This document shows positions 25,901 through 40,900 of a stretch of 64,000 nucleotides of DNA, piece by piece. The notes beneath the pieces are model-generated. The model was not told where the DNA came from. It made no database searches and worked only from the letters and a program-made list of their open reading frames with translations. A program made the position numbers and the translations under genes. The stretch lies in assembly GCA_003260075.1 (NCBI GenBank), contig QLIY01000257.1, positions 62,001-126,000 of the forward strand, given 5' to 3'. Origin of the DNA: Phallusia mammillata (lineage: Eukaryota; Chordata; Ascidiacea; Phlebobranchia; Ascidiidae). Each line of letters begins with the position of its first letter. Within the stretch, counting starts at the first letter, position 1.

Positions 25901-28900
25901 AACTTGTGACGCTCCCGGTTACGCTCATTGCACTTCATGTAAGCAAGGCCGCCTACTACAAGAAGGCAAATGCGTGCGCAGATGTCTACCCGGATATTAT
26001 CAGGACGGTGTGCGATGTTACGGTATGTTTTCCTCTTTCATTGTTCTTGTCTCAAACACTGGAGACTTTCTTTGCGAAATATTTTTTCACTAGATACGAT
26101 ATACTGTTTTGGAAAAACGCTGTCTATCTAAAAATTATAATTGCTTTTCGACTTGACTGCAGGCTACTGTTAGGCAAAACATTTTTCACTCCTGAACACT
26201 AGGGAGTTTAATGAACTATAAACAAGTGAGACTATCAGTTTTATTGTGTGTGGTATGAACCTAACCCACCACACTAAAGATAGAAGTTGATCTTTTGTCA
26301 TCGATATTCGTTCAGTTTTGTTAAACGGCCGATACTTTTCTGGCAACCTGTTATTTCTCACAGCGGCAAATAATGGCCCCCAATTGGTGCCTAACACCAT
26401 AATATTTCCCTCATATTGACCGATTGTCAGTTTTCTCTTCATTTACAGCATGCCACCCTTCGTGCGCCACATGTTCGTTGGGGAACTCCCCATCCACATG
26501 TACGTCATGCCCGGCTGGGAGGTTTCTACAGGAGGGTCGATGCGTTCCTTCGTGTGACGTCGGTTACTATTTAAACGATGCCGGTTGTTCGGGTAAGTGT
26601 GTGTGATATCTCATCCCAACCACTTGAAAAGAAAATTTTGGAGCTCAACTCCCAGGGGAAATTAACTCTATGTCAATATTTAGATACATTGTCGCGTAGA
26701 TATTTTGTCTCTTTTTAACGATTTTATTTACAAAACAGAGTGTTTGAACTAAACAGTATCAGACCCTTCAACAGGGGGTATGACAGGGGTGGGCAACCTG
26801 CGGCCCGCGGGCCAAATGCGGCCCTTCATTAAAGGTTGTGCGGCCCGCAGAGACGCTTAGATTTCAAATGTAATGGCAAACGAGTCGAACTATTATATAT
26901 TTTTAAGCAGATTAATGCGCCTGATGCTAGTTTTCTGCGACCTGGCAAAAAGTGGCTAGAATCAAATGCGAATTATACTTATATTTAAGCATATTTGGTA
27001 AGCAACGAAGTAGAATCACCTTGTGTTATACACAGGTGCGGCCCGCGATCTAATTTTGACAATTGTAATTGGTCCCACAGTAAAAAAAGGTTGCCCATCC
27101 CTGGGGTATGGTCATCCACGATCACTTATTGTGTGATTAAATAACTAAGAATGAAAAATGTTTTCCTAGTAACGAAATCAGTCCATGAATAACGTGGAAT
27201 ACATATATTATTTGGCACTTTTCGTTCCTTATTCAAATAGATTTCGTTACTAGAAAAATATTTTCCAATCTTCGTTATTTACAAAACGTATGTATGTGTA
27301 TATATATGAGAGAAAGTGAAATGAAACACTGATCACTGGTGTTTTTTGCTTTGTGTTTTGTATCTCTTGTTTTGTAAGAACATCGTCGTGTTGTAGCAAA
27401 ATGGTTCATATAAATTACTTTTGAAGGACAATGTTATGATGCGTTTCAGCTTGTCGTAAAGGATGTTCAGTTTGCTCCAATTCGACCAGCTGTCAATCAT
27501 GCAGTGACAAAACACGTCTACCACAAGGTGGCGCGTGTGTGACGACTTGCTCGGACGGTTTCTACTTCAACGATGGAAAATGCACAGGTTTTTATTATGG
27601 TTTATTTTTCAACTATACAACTATAAGAAAAAACATAAATTTGGTCTTCTCAGCATGTCATGACTCTTGTGCGACATGTAGTGACGGGAATTCGTGTTTA
27701 TCCTGTCCTGTCCGAAGTTTAATAGAAGGTGGATTGTGCGCGGAATCATGCTCGTCTAAGTTTTTCCAGCTCTCTATTTCAAGATGTGCAGGTAATAAGT
27801 TGTTTTTCACCTGAAACATAAGACAGTAGTGGTAGTTGGTTCCTGCAAATTGCTGTTAGTTAGCCACTAGAAACTAGTTATTAAACTTACAAAAAAAATT
27901 GTTATAGCTTGTCATTCTTCATGTGGAACTTGTAGCGGTTCTTCCGTTTCGAACTGCGTGACTTGCAACCCAGGTGCTTATCTCCACAACGGTCGGTGCA
28001 TCCCGCACTGTTCAGCTGCACATTTTGCTCAACACGGAACCTGCAGACGTGAGAAACTATTAGTTGTAGAACTTTTTGAACCGCATTTAAAAAATGCCGA
28101 ACCATTTCAGAACCATTTCTTTGGTTTTTAGCAATTTAGCCCCCCCCCCCCCTGCAGACGTGAGAAACTATTAGTTGTAGAACTTTTTGAACCGCATTAG
28201 CGATATTGGTTTGAATATTTCGGATTACCTGCCGTATGTATATGATTACAAACTTTTGTAGCCACATAGCCACCTCATTTAAAACAGAATCATTTCTTTT
28301 GTTTTTTTAGCAATTTGAAAATTTATGTTTTTTGAGCCATTTAAAAACTTAAAAGCAACCGTAATTTAGATATTTTATGCGGTAGTTTTTTCCACGTCTG
28401 TACGAATTTGTTACGTTGTAGGTTGTTATTTTGTTACCTGGTAAACAGGATTCGTCACTCCTTTCCGTCACAGAAAGATTGCAGTATGTGGCATAGAATG
28501 TCGTCATGTCTTAGCTGTACTTCATGTTGATTGCAGGTTGTCACGAATCTTGTCAGGCATGTACAGGTACAAGTGCTGATGACTGTACATTGTGTTCCAC
28601 TCCGTCACACGTCATTCAAACTAGTGGTAACAACTTAAGCAAAGGAAGATGTACGGAAAGTTGTCGAAACTCGTTTTATCTGGACGGCATCATGTGCAAA
28701 CGTAAGAAAAAAAGTTGAAATCAATTTTGTATTTTATGTCAATAGTTGTTACAAGTTTTTGAAACATAAAGATATAAAACGGTTTACTTATTGTCCAAAA
28801 TTTTATGTGCAACTGCTATTTAACGCTGACTGTCGTAGATGAGGATCCTTAATCGTTTATTTAGTTAGTAATTTTTGCTGAACAATTTCGTAATGCACAA

Positions 28901-31761
28901 CGTATTTATGTTTTTCAGCGTGCCATGAATCTTGTGGTAATTGCGTCGGACCGACCAACGGGGGGGGGGTTGTCCAAAATTTTATAGGCAACTGCTATTT
29001 AACGCTGACTGTCGTAGATGAGGATAATCGTTTATTTAGTTAGTATTTTTTGCTGAACAATTTCGTAATGCACAACGTATTTATGGTTTTCAGCGTGCCA
29101 TGAATCTTGTGGTAATTGCGTCGGACCGACCAACTGCTCTTCATGCAAATATCACACGGATGTCCTCTTAGTGACGTCACAATCGACTGGAGATTGCCTG
29201 CACAAGCACCAGTGTCGTGAAAGGCACATGTCAGTTGACAGTTCGTTGGGAATTTGCTTCAATGGAACCGCTGTTAGCCATTGTAACACCAACTCCCGGT
29301 TACTGAATGGCGGGAAATGTGTAACGGAATGTCCGTCAAATTCGTTTGCCCTGGTAAGTTGCCGAAGCGCTTCCGTCATTGTCGCACACCTTTTCCTAAC
29401 CTTGTTGCTTTCATGGCGTAATCCTGTGTACACAATACCCCCTTTAAAATGTATTACATTGCGTGCCAAGGACAGGTGTGTGTTTTTCTTTTTTATGTAA
29501 TAACAACCGACGAAACAAATTAAACTCTTAAGAGCGGCGCTGTTTCTCACCGCCAACAGGCCGATTGTCGCCGGTCAATTGCCTTTCACGTTCAATGCCA
29601 TTCACCTGCCGATCGCCCGTAACAAGAGTCATATATACTTTCAGCGCCTAGAAGTTGGCACGATATGTTTACCTTGCGGTGGAGATTGTAGTAGCTGTCA
29701 ATCAAGCGACCAGTGTGAGACGTGCGTGAAAGACAAATTCCTTTCGCAAGTCGCCCACAAGTGTGTGAGCTCGTGTGAGGAAGGTTACTACGCTGCTGCA
29801 GACACTGGTACGTTATGACGTGGCGACGACTGACGAATCTTCAATACTTCAGTTAAAGGGGATTAGGGATGTATACTTGACTGTCTGATTTTCCAGACTG
29901 TTAGAAAGTTCATTTCCTCAACCTGTGTCTTTATCATCCAAGCAATGAATTTTAGGATTTTAAACAAAACGCTAAATTTTAATTGTTGATAAAATTTGTT
30001 TTCTCTAAACATGTTATCAGGCTTTGGGGTAAATTTAAATATTATTATCGTTAAAAATAGTAAAATGATTTTTTTTTGTTCTACGCAGGGACATGTGAGA
30101 GTTGCCCGTCGTCATGTGCCACATGCGTCACCACTGCGTCATCGCCGCAACCAGTATGTACGTCATGTCGTGACGTCACTGCTGTGCTTCAACACGGACA
30201 TTGTTCGACATCTTGCATACAACAATTCTATCCGGACATTGAAAACGGTGAGTTGTGAGCCCATAGAAAAACTTTTGTGTTTTTTACTCTTAGGTACACA
30301 ATTCACGGTTTTAAAGATTCTAACCAGAAACAAACGGGGGGGGGGAAGAGTTGTGAGCCCATAGAAAAACATTTTGTGTTTTTTACTCTTGTTATGGAAT
30401 TGTACAGGACACCATGGAACTGCCGTTTGCCGGGAATGTGACTGGAGTTGTGTGCGATGTTCAGGTCCTTCGTCACGTGACTGCTTGGAATGTATGCCCG
30501 ACCACAAACTCGAGGAAGGCACCTGTGTTCCGACTTGCTCGCCAGGTGACAGTCAGTTCGTGGCAGCATGAGCCTTTTACACTGCGCCTAATTATATGTT
30601 GTGTTGCATATTGACAGTCCCTTGGCTAATGTACGATCTGATGCGTAATCCATCTACAGAGTTTAGATTTTTGTTACAAGACATTTTAAAAATCGACCTG
30701 CTGGAAACAATTTTTAAAGCTTAACATGTTTTGAGCCACTTTAATTAACTGACTATACATTCAGGTTACTACAAATCTTCAAGCGACTGCCTGCCTTGCT
30801 CAGTTGCTCACTGCGCAACATGTACTGGAAGCAGACAATGCACTTCATGCGAATCGACATTTTATCTGCACGGTGAGCCCGAACCACTTTTTCACCTTAC
30901 CTACGACGATTGACCTTTAATGATATTGTTTAGAAAACGCGTGTATGAAGTTTTGTCCTCGTGGTTATTTCGCTGATTCCAGCACTCATACTTGTGTGTC
31001 GTGTCCACCCCACTGCCTGTCATGTGACGATGCGAATACTTGTAATCAGTGCAACCAACACAGGTTCCTTATGCCACCTGTTGACAGTGCTCAACAATCA
31101 GGTAAACTGAACTTTCACGACTGGCTAATCGTTTTGCTAAACTTTACTCTAGTGCTTTTATTACAGCTAATTTTTAAGTTTTAGTCAAAAATCTTAACTT
31201 TTTTATATTTGTTAGATGCTTGCATTTGGTATAGTACAGTATGTGCTCTAGTGTAATTGTCAATCATTTTGTACCGCACATTTTTCTCATCTCCCTTACA
31301 ATATGATACACTTCGACTATCTGTTTTCGTACAGACTCATCACGACAGAGAACCAATCAGCATTCGACGCCTTGCGTACGCCACTGTGGGATTGGTTACT
31401 ATGGAAACAAAAAGACTAGAGTTTGCGAGGTACATTTTTAACTCTATTGAATACAAACTCGTTTTTTTTGTACCCCAAGCACTTACAGCTCAAAATTGTG
31501 TTTTTTTCCTCGAAGGTTAATCGACAATCTCCTGATCTCACTGTTACTGGACGCTTATTGGTTGGTTTGGGGTCACGTGCCCTGGTGGACTTATTGCGCG
31601 CGTCGGATCATGACACGCAGTCTAGTGATATCAGTATTATACTTGAAATGGTTCCAGCCAACGGGTGGTTTGAGATGGACAATGTAAGTTCTGTTACCTT
31701 TGTTTCAATTCACTTTTTTTCTGCGTTTTTTTATCTTAAGTCTTATTCGTTAAACAGGGAT

Positions 31762-31837
<76 letters not shown>

Positions 31838-34800
31838 CGTGCAACAAACATTTTCTTGTGTCATTTGATTGTTTGTCATTAAAAAAAGGGGATGTGTCGC
31901 AAACACAGATAAAAACACTTCGCTAAAACCATCGATGACCTTTAGTTGACATTTAACAACTGATGTCCAAACAATACAAACTGTTTGTTCTAGCATTTCG
32001 TGGTTTGTCCCTAAATAGCTGGGTAAATATAGATTATGTAATATGTAATGGATCAATTGTCAAAATTATGGTATTGCCTAACAACAAGATTATCCAATAT
32101 TACTGTTGCAGAAAAATCACAAAAAATTCAACAATAGTTTCTTACTGTGTGTTTACATTTCAAATCATCTGATAGTTTTTGACGTATTGTACAAACTTTA
32201 GGTTTTGTTGTTACATTTTCTCAGGGGTACACAGTAGCCTAAACGTCAGCCAACTGTTACGAATATTATTCAGCTCATTCTCACAGTTTTTTTTTCTACG
32301 GATGTTGTAACACGCCTATAGAAATTACAGTCAAGCCTCTTGGTATAATCCTATCTTGCTCATTGATGATCATTTCTATTTCATTTCTACTTGGACACAA
32401 ACCATAACATTATTTATTAACAGTTGTCCCCCTAAAATTTTTGTTGTCAGATGAAAATTCCGGTCGGTGAGCGTTTGCCATACAAGAAAATTGCTGATGG
32501 TGGTTTATGGTTCATCCACGACTCGTCTCAACAGCGCCACGGTGTGGCCGTGTTTCGGTCTACTGACGGTCACCTGAGCTCGGAGCCAAAATCGCTTGAC
32601 ATTGCTGTGGTTTCAAAGTCACGGTCTGTGGTCGTTCGTAACGATCCGCTCTTTGTGAGGTAACATGACTTTTTAAGTGACACGTCATGCTTGACAGGTT
32701 ATTGTGAGTTTTCCTACGATTTTTCAATCGAGTTATGTCTGTTTGATTTAGTGCTGGACAATCTGCGAAAATCAACCAGCTTGAAGTAAAAGATGAAGAC
32801 AACGCATTTGACGTAACAATCACAGTGATCTACCCACCCAAGTATGGTGTTGTGGTAAAGCTGCCGAACTACGATGTGCCAATTAAGTCCTTTAAGGTAT
32901 CAAGTTTATTTTAGAGGCGGCAATTTTGTGGTTTTATCCCGCTAATCATGCAAACGTTTTTTTCGCACAACTTGTGTGGTTGAAACGTCAAATGTGATTT
33001 CGATTTTTCCAGATCAGCGACTTGCAGAAGGACCTGATATATTATGTGGCTCTCAACAACATTACGTCACATGAAATCGTGTACGACAGCGCTACATTGC
33101 AGATAAGCGATAAGTATCACGTAATCAACACCATTCTTCACATCACCGTATTGCCCGAGGTAAGATTTGAATGGTTTTTGTGGCAAGTTTGCTGTAAAGC
33201 TTAAAACCGATTTACATCTGCACGTTACACAATAATCGAAGACACAATAAGCTCCTTGTTTACTTCGTAAATGTGTTTAAATGTAGGCAGCACATAATGT
33301 GAGTTTTGGCTTTTGATTTATAACATCTAAAACTTTCGTCTTTATTAAAGTTGAAAGCAACATGTTTTTGCTTGTTGGTCACTGTGACGATGATTTTAAT
33401 ATTATTTTACAGACCGACTTTCGACCTGTTCTGATCAACAACAAAATGACACGGGTTGTGAAAGGTCAATTGTCACGCATCACTAACCACCAGTTACAGC
33501 TTATCAGCAGTAGCATAAAAGATAAATCGAACATTGTTTATGTGCTGAATCCAAGAAATGCAAGGAAAAGGTAAATTAGTTACATTCCTACTTTCCTATT
33601 CTTAATTCCAAAACTGAGTCAAAACTGTACATTTGTAAATAGCGGTGAAATTGTGCTTATGGTCCCTGAACTTTCTGACGCACCTCATCGTTACGGACTT
33701 GACATCGACGACTGGATGCAGACGTCACAGGGTTACTACAGGTCACAACCTGTGGTGCGTTTTACACAGAGTGACGTAGATGATGGATCGGTGTGGTATA
33801 GATATGTTGGGGATGAGGAAGGGGATGATGATGAACAATATGCAGCACTGGAGTTTGAGGTTCGAATTACTGAAACTTTTTGTATTGGTGTATTTCTTGG
33901 TCTGCAAACTGGATGATTATTTCCGTGTTCTTTGTTAAGCGTTTAAAACACAGGTTGGTTAGGAGTTACGACATTTATGCTAGCCTTTAAGTATGTTTCG
34001 CGTAACAGTCGGGGGGGGGGCCTTTTTTAAGCTTTTAAAACACAGGTTGGTTAAGAGTTACGACATTTATGCTAGCCTTTAAGTATGTTTCGCGTAACAG
34101 TCACTAGTTGGTAACATTCCCGATTTATTTTCTATTTTGTTCAGTTAAAACTCTTTTGTTAAATTGAAATTCTTTTTGTCGTTTTTCCACGCTTGGAACG
34201 CAAGGCAATTTTAACTGTAGCGATGTTTATTGCCCCAGAGAAGAAAATCTTGATTTGAACCTACTCAATGAACGATGGCGTTAAAATAACTTGTCCTGTT
34301 CCTCCTCTGAAGTTTTGCGTTGTTTTTGTACAATTGTCATTACAACATTTGCGCTCGATATGTTTAAATTCTTACCAAAAATGTCGGCCCACAGATCCTC
34401 TGGTCTATTAGGTCATTTTTAAAACACCCTTTGCATAAGTGCAAAATAATTTTCGTAGTATCTTTTTGCTGGTGTATTTTAAACTGGATTTTAATAGTAC
34501 GTTTTGTTACAAATAGTTAACTTTTTTAGGTTTACGATGAAAGCAGTGATGTTGCTGAACCAATAGCCAGCGATGCCCTCCAGATGGCGGTAGTGAGCGA
34601 GAACAACCATCCTCCACGACTTGCGCGAGGCGTGACATCACCTCCTCAAATAGCAGCGAATGAAGGGCGAATCACAGTTATTCATAGCGGCTATTTGCAT
34701 TATAAAGACGAAGACACCCCTGACAGAAATATCATCTACAATATAACCAGGTATGACTTAATCTGGTTCAGTTGGGCCGCATTGGCAATTCTGCTTTCCC

Positions 34801-37800
34801 GATGTCTAATAACCTAGAATAGAAAAAATAGTCAAAAGAATAAAATATTGCCTAAAAAATTCGTGCTTAACCGATTACCACAATGAAATTGCGATGTCAA
34901 GTCATGACTGTAATATGGGACTTGTTGGAGTGAAAGTATGTTAATTATTCCGAATCCCGTATGAAAAAGCAACAATTACCACAAGGTAAAGCATGTTTCG
35001 AACCTTACAGTTATTTTACGCTCTTTAGGTCACTTTCCTCCCTATATGGAAGCATAGAACACGCAGACAACCCGTACGTTCCCATCACTGTTTTCACACA
35101 AGCAGATGTTAATTCAAACAAAATCATGTACCGCCCTCCTATTGACGGAATTGGCAGTATCTCGTCCAATCAAAACGAAGAAGAAGAATACAGCGACAAT
35201 ATGTTTGAGTATGGCAAACACCAACCATTAACCGCTCTCAATAGGTACTAACACATTGGTGCATGTTAACCTTACTCTCCATCATACTCTTCGATAATAC
35301 TTTCACCTTAATGTCAGCTTTTTTAAATCTGCTGCCGCATAAGGGTTGTTTACCGACCGTATAGTTGTCGGAAATTTCAGAACTTTTACGTCAAACCCAA
35401 TCTCTACATATTAGTTTCGTACAATGAGGGTTTTTATTAGATCCACTGTCACAGAGTTTAACGTTCTAACAGTTTTTGTCTCGTTCTAACAAAGGTTTAG
35501 AAACCTTGAACAGCGACCAACCGTTTATGGTACTTTTTCAAACTTTTGGTCGTATAACTTTCCTTTTGGCCGTCAAACTTTTGGTTTACCGCGCATCAAG
35601 ATCTGCAAAATAGCAAATCGTAAAAAAGGAAGATCTGATGGACGCAGCATGTACATTAAAATAGGATAAGAGACATGCAAAACGAAAGCCCACGTTATGC
35701 TGAATTTTGGAATTTATTGAACGCAACGTAATAAGCTAGGAATGAAATGCAGCAAAGTAAAGATATGTTTAGTATGTAGTAAAACAGTCCCATACCATCC
35801 GGAATACCTCAAAAAGATTTCCGTGAATTTAAATCGTTAATGGATATTTAACTTTGAACGTCTCTGATCGAAGCCAATAACTGTCCTTTTTTTCTTTAAT
35901 ACTCTGTTACAAAAGGAATTGCTTCTGTTGCATGGATTGTTGGTGATTTAAGTAATAAGCATTTACCGAAAAAAAGTTCTGTATGTGTGTTTAACACATA
36001 CAACCTCACTTTAACACTCGCATGTAACTTTACCTATACAGCAGAAATATAACATGCAATTAGTAAATACAACTGTACAGCAGGAAAGCAGTTGCTTGAA
36101 ACTCCAATTCAAACATCATTTTGGAATATTGAAAATAATGCAAGTCTTCTTCACAGTGTCAGGAAACCTCGACTTGACTTTGCATTTACTGTGTCCGATG
36201 GCAAACATACGTTACCTGCTGTGGATTTTACCATCAGGTTGACTTCAGGCACATCTGAAGGTCCAACCTTTGTCAACCAATATCCCAGTATACAAGTTAC
36301 ACTTGGAGGGTCTACCTCTATCGGTAAGAAGCTTTTTAACTTTTTAAACGTACACCACTTTCTTGAAAAGATTTTGCATTTTAGAATTTGTCTAAAAAGT
36401 TGTTTCATTTATTATTATTATTGTGTCGGAATTTATTATCTTGGCTTCACAAAGCTTTTTTTTGGATAAACAGCATTTAAAAAGCTGCCTCATACAAAAT
36501 GCTTTCTAAATTATCATATAATCTGTCGTGCATGATTGTGTATGTCTAAATATATTAATTAGTAAGGACTTATCAACAGGAATTGAGCAGCTAGCGGTCC
36601 GTGACCCGGATACACCGTCACGTGACCTTATTTTTACTCTCGTCAAATCTCCGCGTCACGGTACAGTGATTCGCAACAACGAGGGATCGAGAATGATACT
36701 TGAAGAGGGAGATGCCTTCACATATCACGAGGTAAACGAAACGCGAAATCCATTTCTGGAATTACACACACATGTGCATTTGGCTTGCTTCATACTATTA
36801 CCAATACGCAACCCTTTCATGTATTCCTTTTTTGCTGTGTGCACAAACAAATGTATAATTGTTTTGCCCCAAATTTTAAAATCGTTGTTGTGTTTTACAA
36901 ACTGGTAAAAAATCTCCTGTTGACAACTGGTAAAATCAATGCATTTTGTATGCTAGTGGCGTTTGTTTTTCGTTAAATGGTATTTTTTGTAGATCGAGCA
37001 AGACTCACTTCAATACATCCATGATGGAAGCGATTCGCCATCCACTGACCAATTGCAAGTTAGCGTAACTGACGTCACACATACTCTCACAAAAGTCATT
37101 CAGGTGAGTGGAAAGATGAACTTGACGTTAACACATTGAACGATGGCTTGTCACTGCTGTTTACTCTGAAGGTCGAAGTAGTGGAAGGTGATAGCACTGG
37201 ACCGTATCCCGACCCTTACTCGGAATTGTCGATTGCTCTTGCCGAAGCCAGTGACGTCACACTGTCACGTGAGAATTTGGCGTACTTGGATCAGAGCTCA
37301 TCCGATGATCAGGTACCTTAAGAAGTGAACAAGAAGTTTTTCATAAAACGTTGTGTTTTTTAGTATCGTACTTTTTTCGAAGTTTTTCGAAACTGGCTTG
37401 TTCTAAATATATATCTGAAACGGTTTTACAGATTGTTTATCGTTTGGAGTCGGAGCCAGTAAACGGTTTGTTGGAAAACACTGAAACGGGTCCATTGGTT
37501 CCTGGATCTACATTCACACAAGAAGATGTCAATCATTCAAGAATAAGGTGATTTTAGCAAACATATTCCATCAAAAACGAGCCATTTTTTCTGACTAAAA
37601 CTAAACCGACATGCCGCCAGAAAAAAATCTGTTCCGTTTTTGGTAGTAAAATTTTACTAAAGACAAGTTACAAAAAAAAGAATTTAGACAATTACAACAC
37701 CTCCAACATGTATTTTATGTTATGAAAAGTAATTAACATTGTCAAGTTTGTAAAACAATCTGTTGTTTACAGGTTGAATCTGTTGAACAAAACTTACTCT

Positions 37801-37875
37801 AAAATATACCAAAAAAATTAAACCCGAGTCAATATCCTTCAAAAACCCATTGACATTGCTATAGTCGTTTGCGCA

Positions 37876-37965
<90 letters not shown>

Positions 37966-40900
37966 AAAATCTTGTTTACGACGACATTTCTCTAAAACTT
38001 CTGTTCCGTTTCTGGCAGATTTCGAAGCCGAGGTGACATCGGTTCACATTCAGTGACAGATGTTGTTTACTTCTCCGTGTCGGATTCATCAGCCAACCAA
38101 CTTGCCGGTCAGATCCTGAGCATTACAATCAATCCAGCCATACACAAACCCCCATCTGTGTATGTCAATCACCAACTAGTTGTAAGTATCGAATACAGAT
38201 GATGCCTTGTTTGTAAACGTTTACCAAGACATGTTAAGCTCGGCATTGTTATGAATGAAAAAAATCCTTTTTGCCTCATAATGACATACGGAATTTTGTG
38301 ATTTGCATGCAATGTAGTAATAATGAGAATTGTTTTATTAAAGGTTGATGACGGAGTTGAAGTAATGATCACCCCAAGGGAAATCCTCGCAACAGACGTG
38401 GATACTGACGCCGAGGATCTAATAATTAAAATAATACGCAAACCAAAGCTGGGCCACATCATTAATACTTTAACAGAAGGTAACAATTTACAACAAAAGC
38501 TTACATAATTTCTAATTACCTACCTTTGTATGCATAATGTTTTTGTTTTTTTCGTAAGTGTTGCTTCGTATTTTTATGAAATGTTTTTTAGCATTTTCCA
38601 AAGCATATGCTTTTAAACTTATTCTAACCATATGCTTTAAAACAAACGCAACAACAATGTTTTTCGTGCAGAGAGTATGAGGGTTGGCGAGGAAGAGGAT
38701 ATTTGGTTCAATGTGCGAGACCTGCTTGATGGTGGAATTTACTATGTACCGAAACAAAACGAAATCTTACAAGAATCTCATGACTTTCTCACGTTTCGCG
38801 TCACTGATGGTTTGACGTCATCGCAGACGTTTCGTCTTAACATTACAATACGCGTAAGTTTACAAATATTGCCTTCAAAATAAATGAGTATTTTTAATGA
38901 AACTTGTTCTTCTCTAGGCGACACGCAAAGCCACCGCTAAAGGGGGTCCACGGGTGCTTACTAGCACCATCGAGTGTCGAAACGGACACGCAGTTCTTAT
39001 CCGCAACATGTCACTGTATGTCGAGGACCCTAACACTCCCAACGATCAGTTAATTTTCACAATCACGTCGCAGTTGGAGTTTGGTAAACTTGTGAAATTT
39101 GCTAACAAACAAGCTGCTAATATGCCAACAGAATGGGAAGTAGGATCCATGATGATGAAAAGTAAGATTGATTTTGAAGCCTTCTTATGCTTTAGGTTTA
39201 AAACCGACAGGCCAAATATATGACTGTATTGTTTGTTTGTTTGTTTGTTTGTTCGTGAAGCCTATAGGTGTTACTGATAGGAAACATATTTTGCAATATA
39301 TTTGTTTTGCAACCATTGCACTATTGTTCAGATGTCGCTTTAGTTCATAGCATTGCCACTTCCAGGGTAATTTTAATGTACAGTTTTATATGTAAATACA
39401 TATCGTGAGACTGTGTTTCAACATTTCTTTGATCCTGTATAATTATTCTGTCTCCTAAAATCGAACAAAAAAGTAATCGTTGCTCATTTTTTAGAACAAG
39501 GCGGAAAAGGAATGATGAAGGCGGTTACTGATTTGACTGTTGGTTCAACGTTTACATATCAGGTATGTCTTCACTCTTTACTTAGGGTATGTTCATTGCT
39601 AATTTGCATGGTATGTAGGATATACTGGATAGAAAAATCTGTTACGAAACAATCAACCCCAGTGACGTCACTATATCGCGAAGACGACGTGATATGCTTG
39701 ACTTCACTTTAAGCAATGGTGTGGACGTTGAAAACGGCGAAATTGGATTTGAGGTACATATTTCCGATTGCCATCATATGTATGCTAAAGCCAACAAACA
39801 AATGGAAATGGTTAAATTTTGTAATGCTGTGTTGTGATCACTACGCCAAACTACATTGCGCAGAAATCCTCATTGTGAAATTTCATTGCTTTATCAGTAA
39901 AAAGGCATCTGTCCACACGGATACTGACCATTGTCCACTTGATAAAATGTCCAGATAAAATGTCAGCGTCACCATTTTGCCTACGATAACATTTTGTACA
40001 ACCGTTTGCACATTTTAAAGCCTTTCTTTTCAAATCAAGTTGCAGCCAATTGTGCAACACAAACTTACTGTGTTGGAGCCACCAACCCGTGAAGAAATTC
40101 TCGACCTCGGAGAGTTTTCCGCCATTGAATACGTTCTTGAGGCAAATACGGGATTGTCTGTTGAACGAGGTTCAACAACCGTCATTACATCCGACAACTT
40201 GCGGATTTCGAGTAGCGATGAAATCGTGTCATACGTCGTTAACCGCGATCCAAACGTTGGTCAACTTCAACTTGTGAAAAACAACATCGTTACCAATATT
40301 TCAGCGTCTAGGACACGAGAATTCCTGCAAAGTGACATTGATAATGGTAACAATCACTTTATAAAAAAAATATTTAGTTGCGTGGGAGATTAACCTAATA
40401 CAGTTTCAATTTAGGTTATCTGCGCTACTTCCATCCTTTGTCGCAAGGCGGTGGTGACGTTTTCTTTGACGTCCTCAGCGGCACAATTGACCTCCGATTT
40501 AACATTCACGTCAACGAAGACCGAACACCCCCGAGAATACTTGTTAACAACGGTAAGCATAACATTTTCTTGTTCTTTTTGCAAATGTGTTTTTTTGTTG
40601 GTTACAGACATTTTTTACATTTGCCATTTATTTTCAGGTTTAACTGTGGAAGAAGGTAGCATGGCGACTATTCTGACTCAGCATTTATCTGCCACTGATG
40701 ACTCAGGGAGGTTAGACTTCGAAATTTCGCAACAACCCAAGTGGGGAAGGTTGGAATTCAGCACAGAACCTGGTAAGAAGACACTTTTTGTAATTTAATA
40801 GTTTAACCTTTTAGACAACTTTTGCGCTAGAGATAAAATACGGAAACTTTTGTAATTTGCTAATTCGTGCAGGTCAAAGTATCGCAAGATTTAATCAGGA

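Larger units (their letters stand above)
25852..31429 (+). other. FRAS1: FRAS1 exons 11-23: furin-like cysteine-rich repeats
   Basis: Exons: 25852-26022, 26449-26592, 27450-27587, 27654-27791, 27908-28048, 28537-28701, 29094-29353, 29645-29807, 30089-30247, 30408-30545, 30765-30872, 30934-31101, 31335-31429 (about residues 390-1052). Nearly every exon encodes one furin-like repeat of about 45-55 residues with the pattern CHxSCxxC...C..C and a Y/F near the end (ACHPSCATCSLG, ACHDSCATCSDG, ACHSSCGTCSGS). Exons 11-16 and 19-22 are all phase 1-1, so each is a symmetrical module. Exon 17 (86 aa) is a longer, degenerate unit. Such repeats are structural, disulphide-bonded extracellular modules. Confidence 0.92.

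Noticed and set aside
28919-28959. Alternative first part of FRAS1 exon 17
   Set aside because: It ends in a G-run without a donor and is a near copy of the true exon start; best explained as an assembly duplication, not an alternative exon.
31423-32056. Proline-rich and glycine-rich frames across the long G-run
   Set aside because: They exist only because a homopolymer has no stop codon; the run is probably a filled gap.
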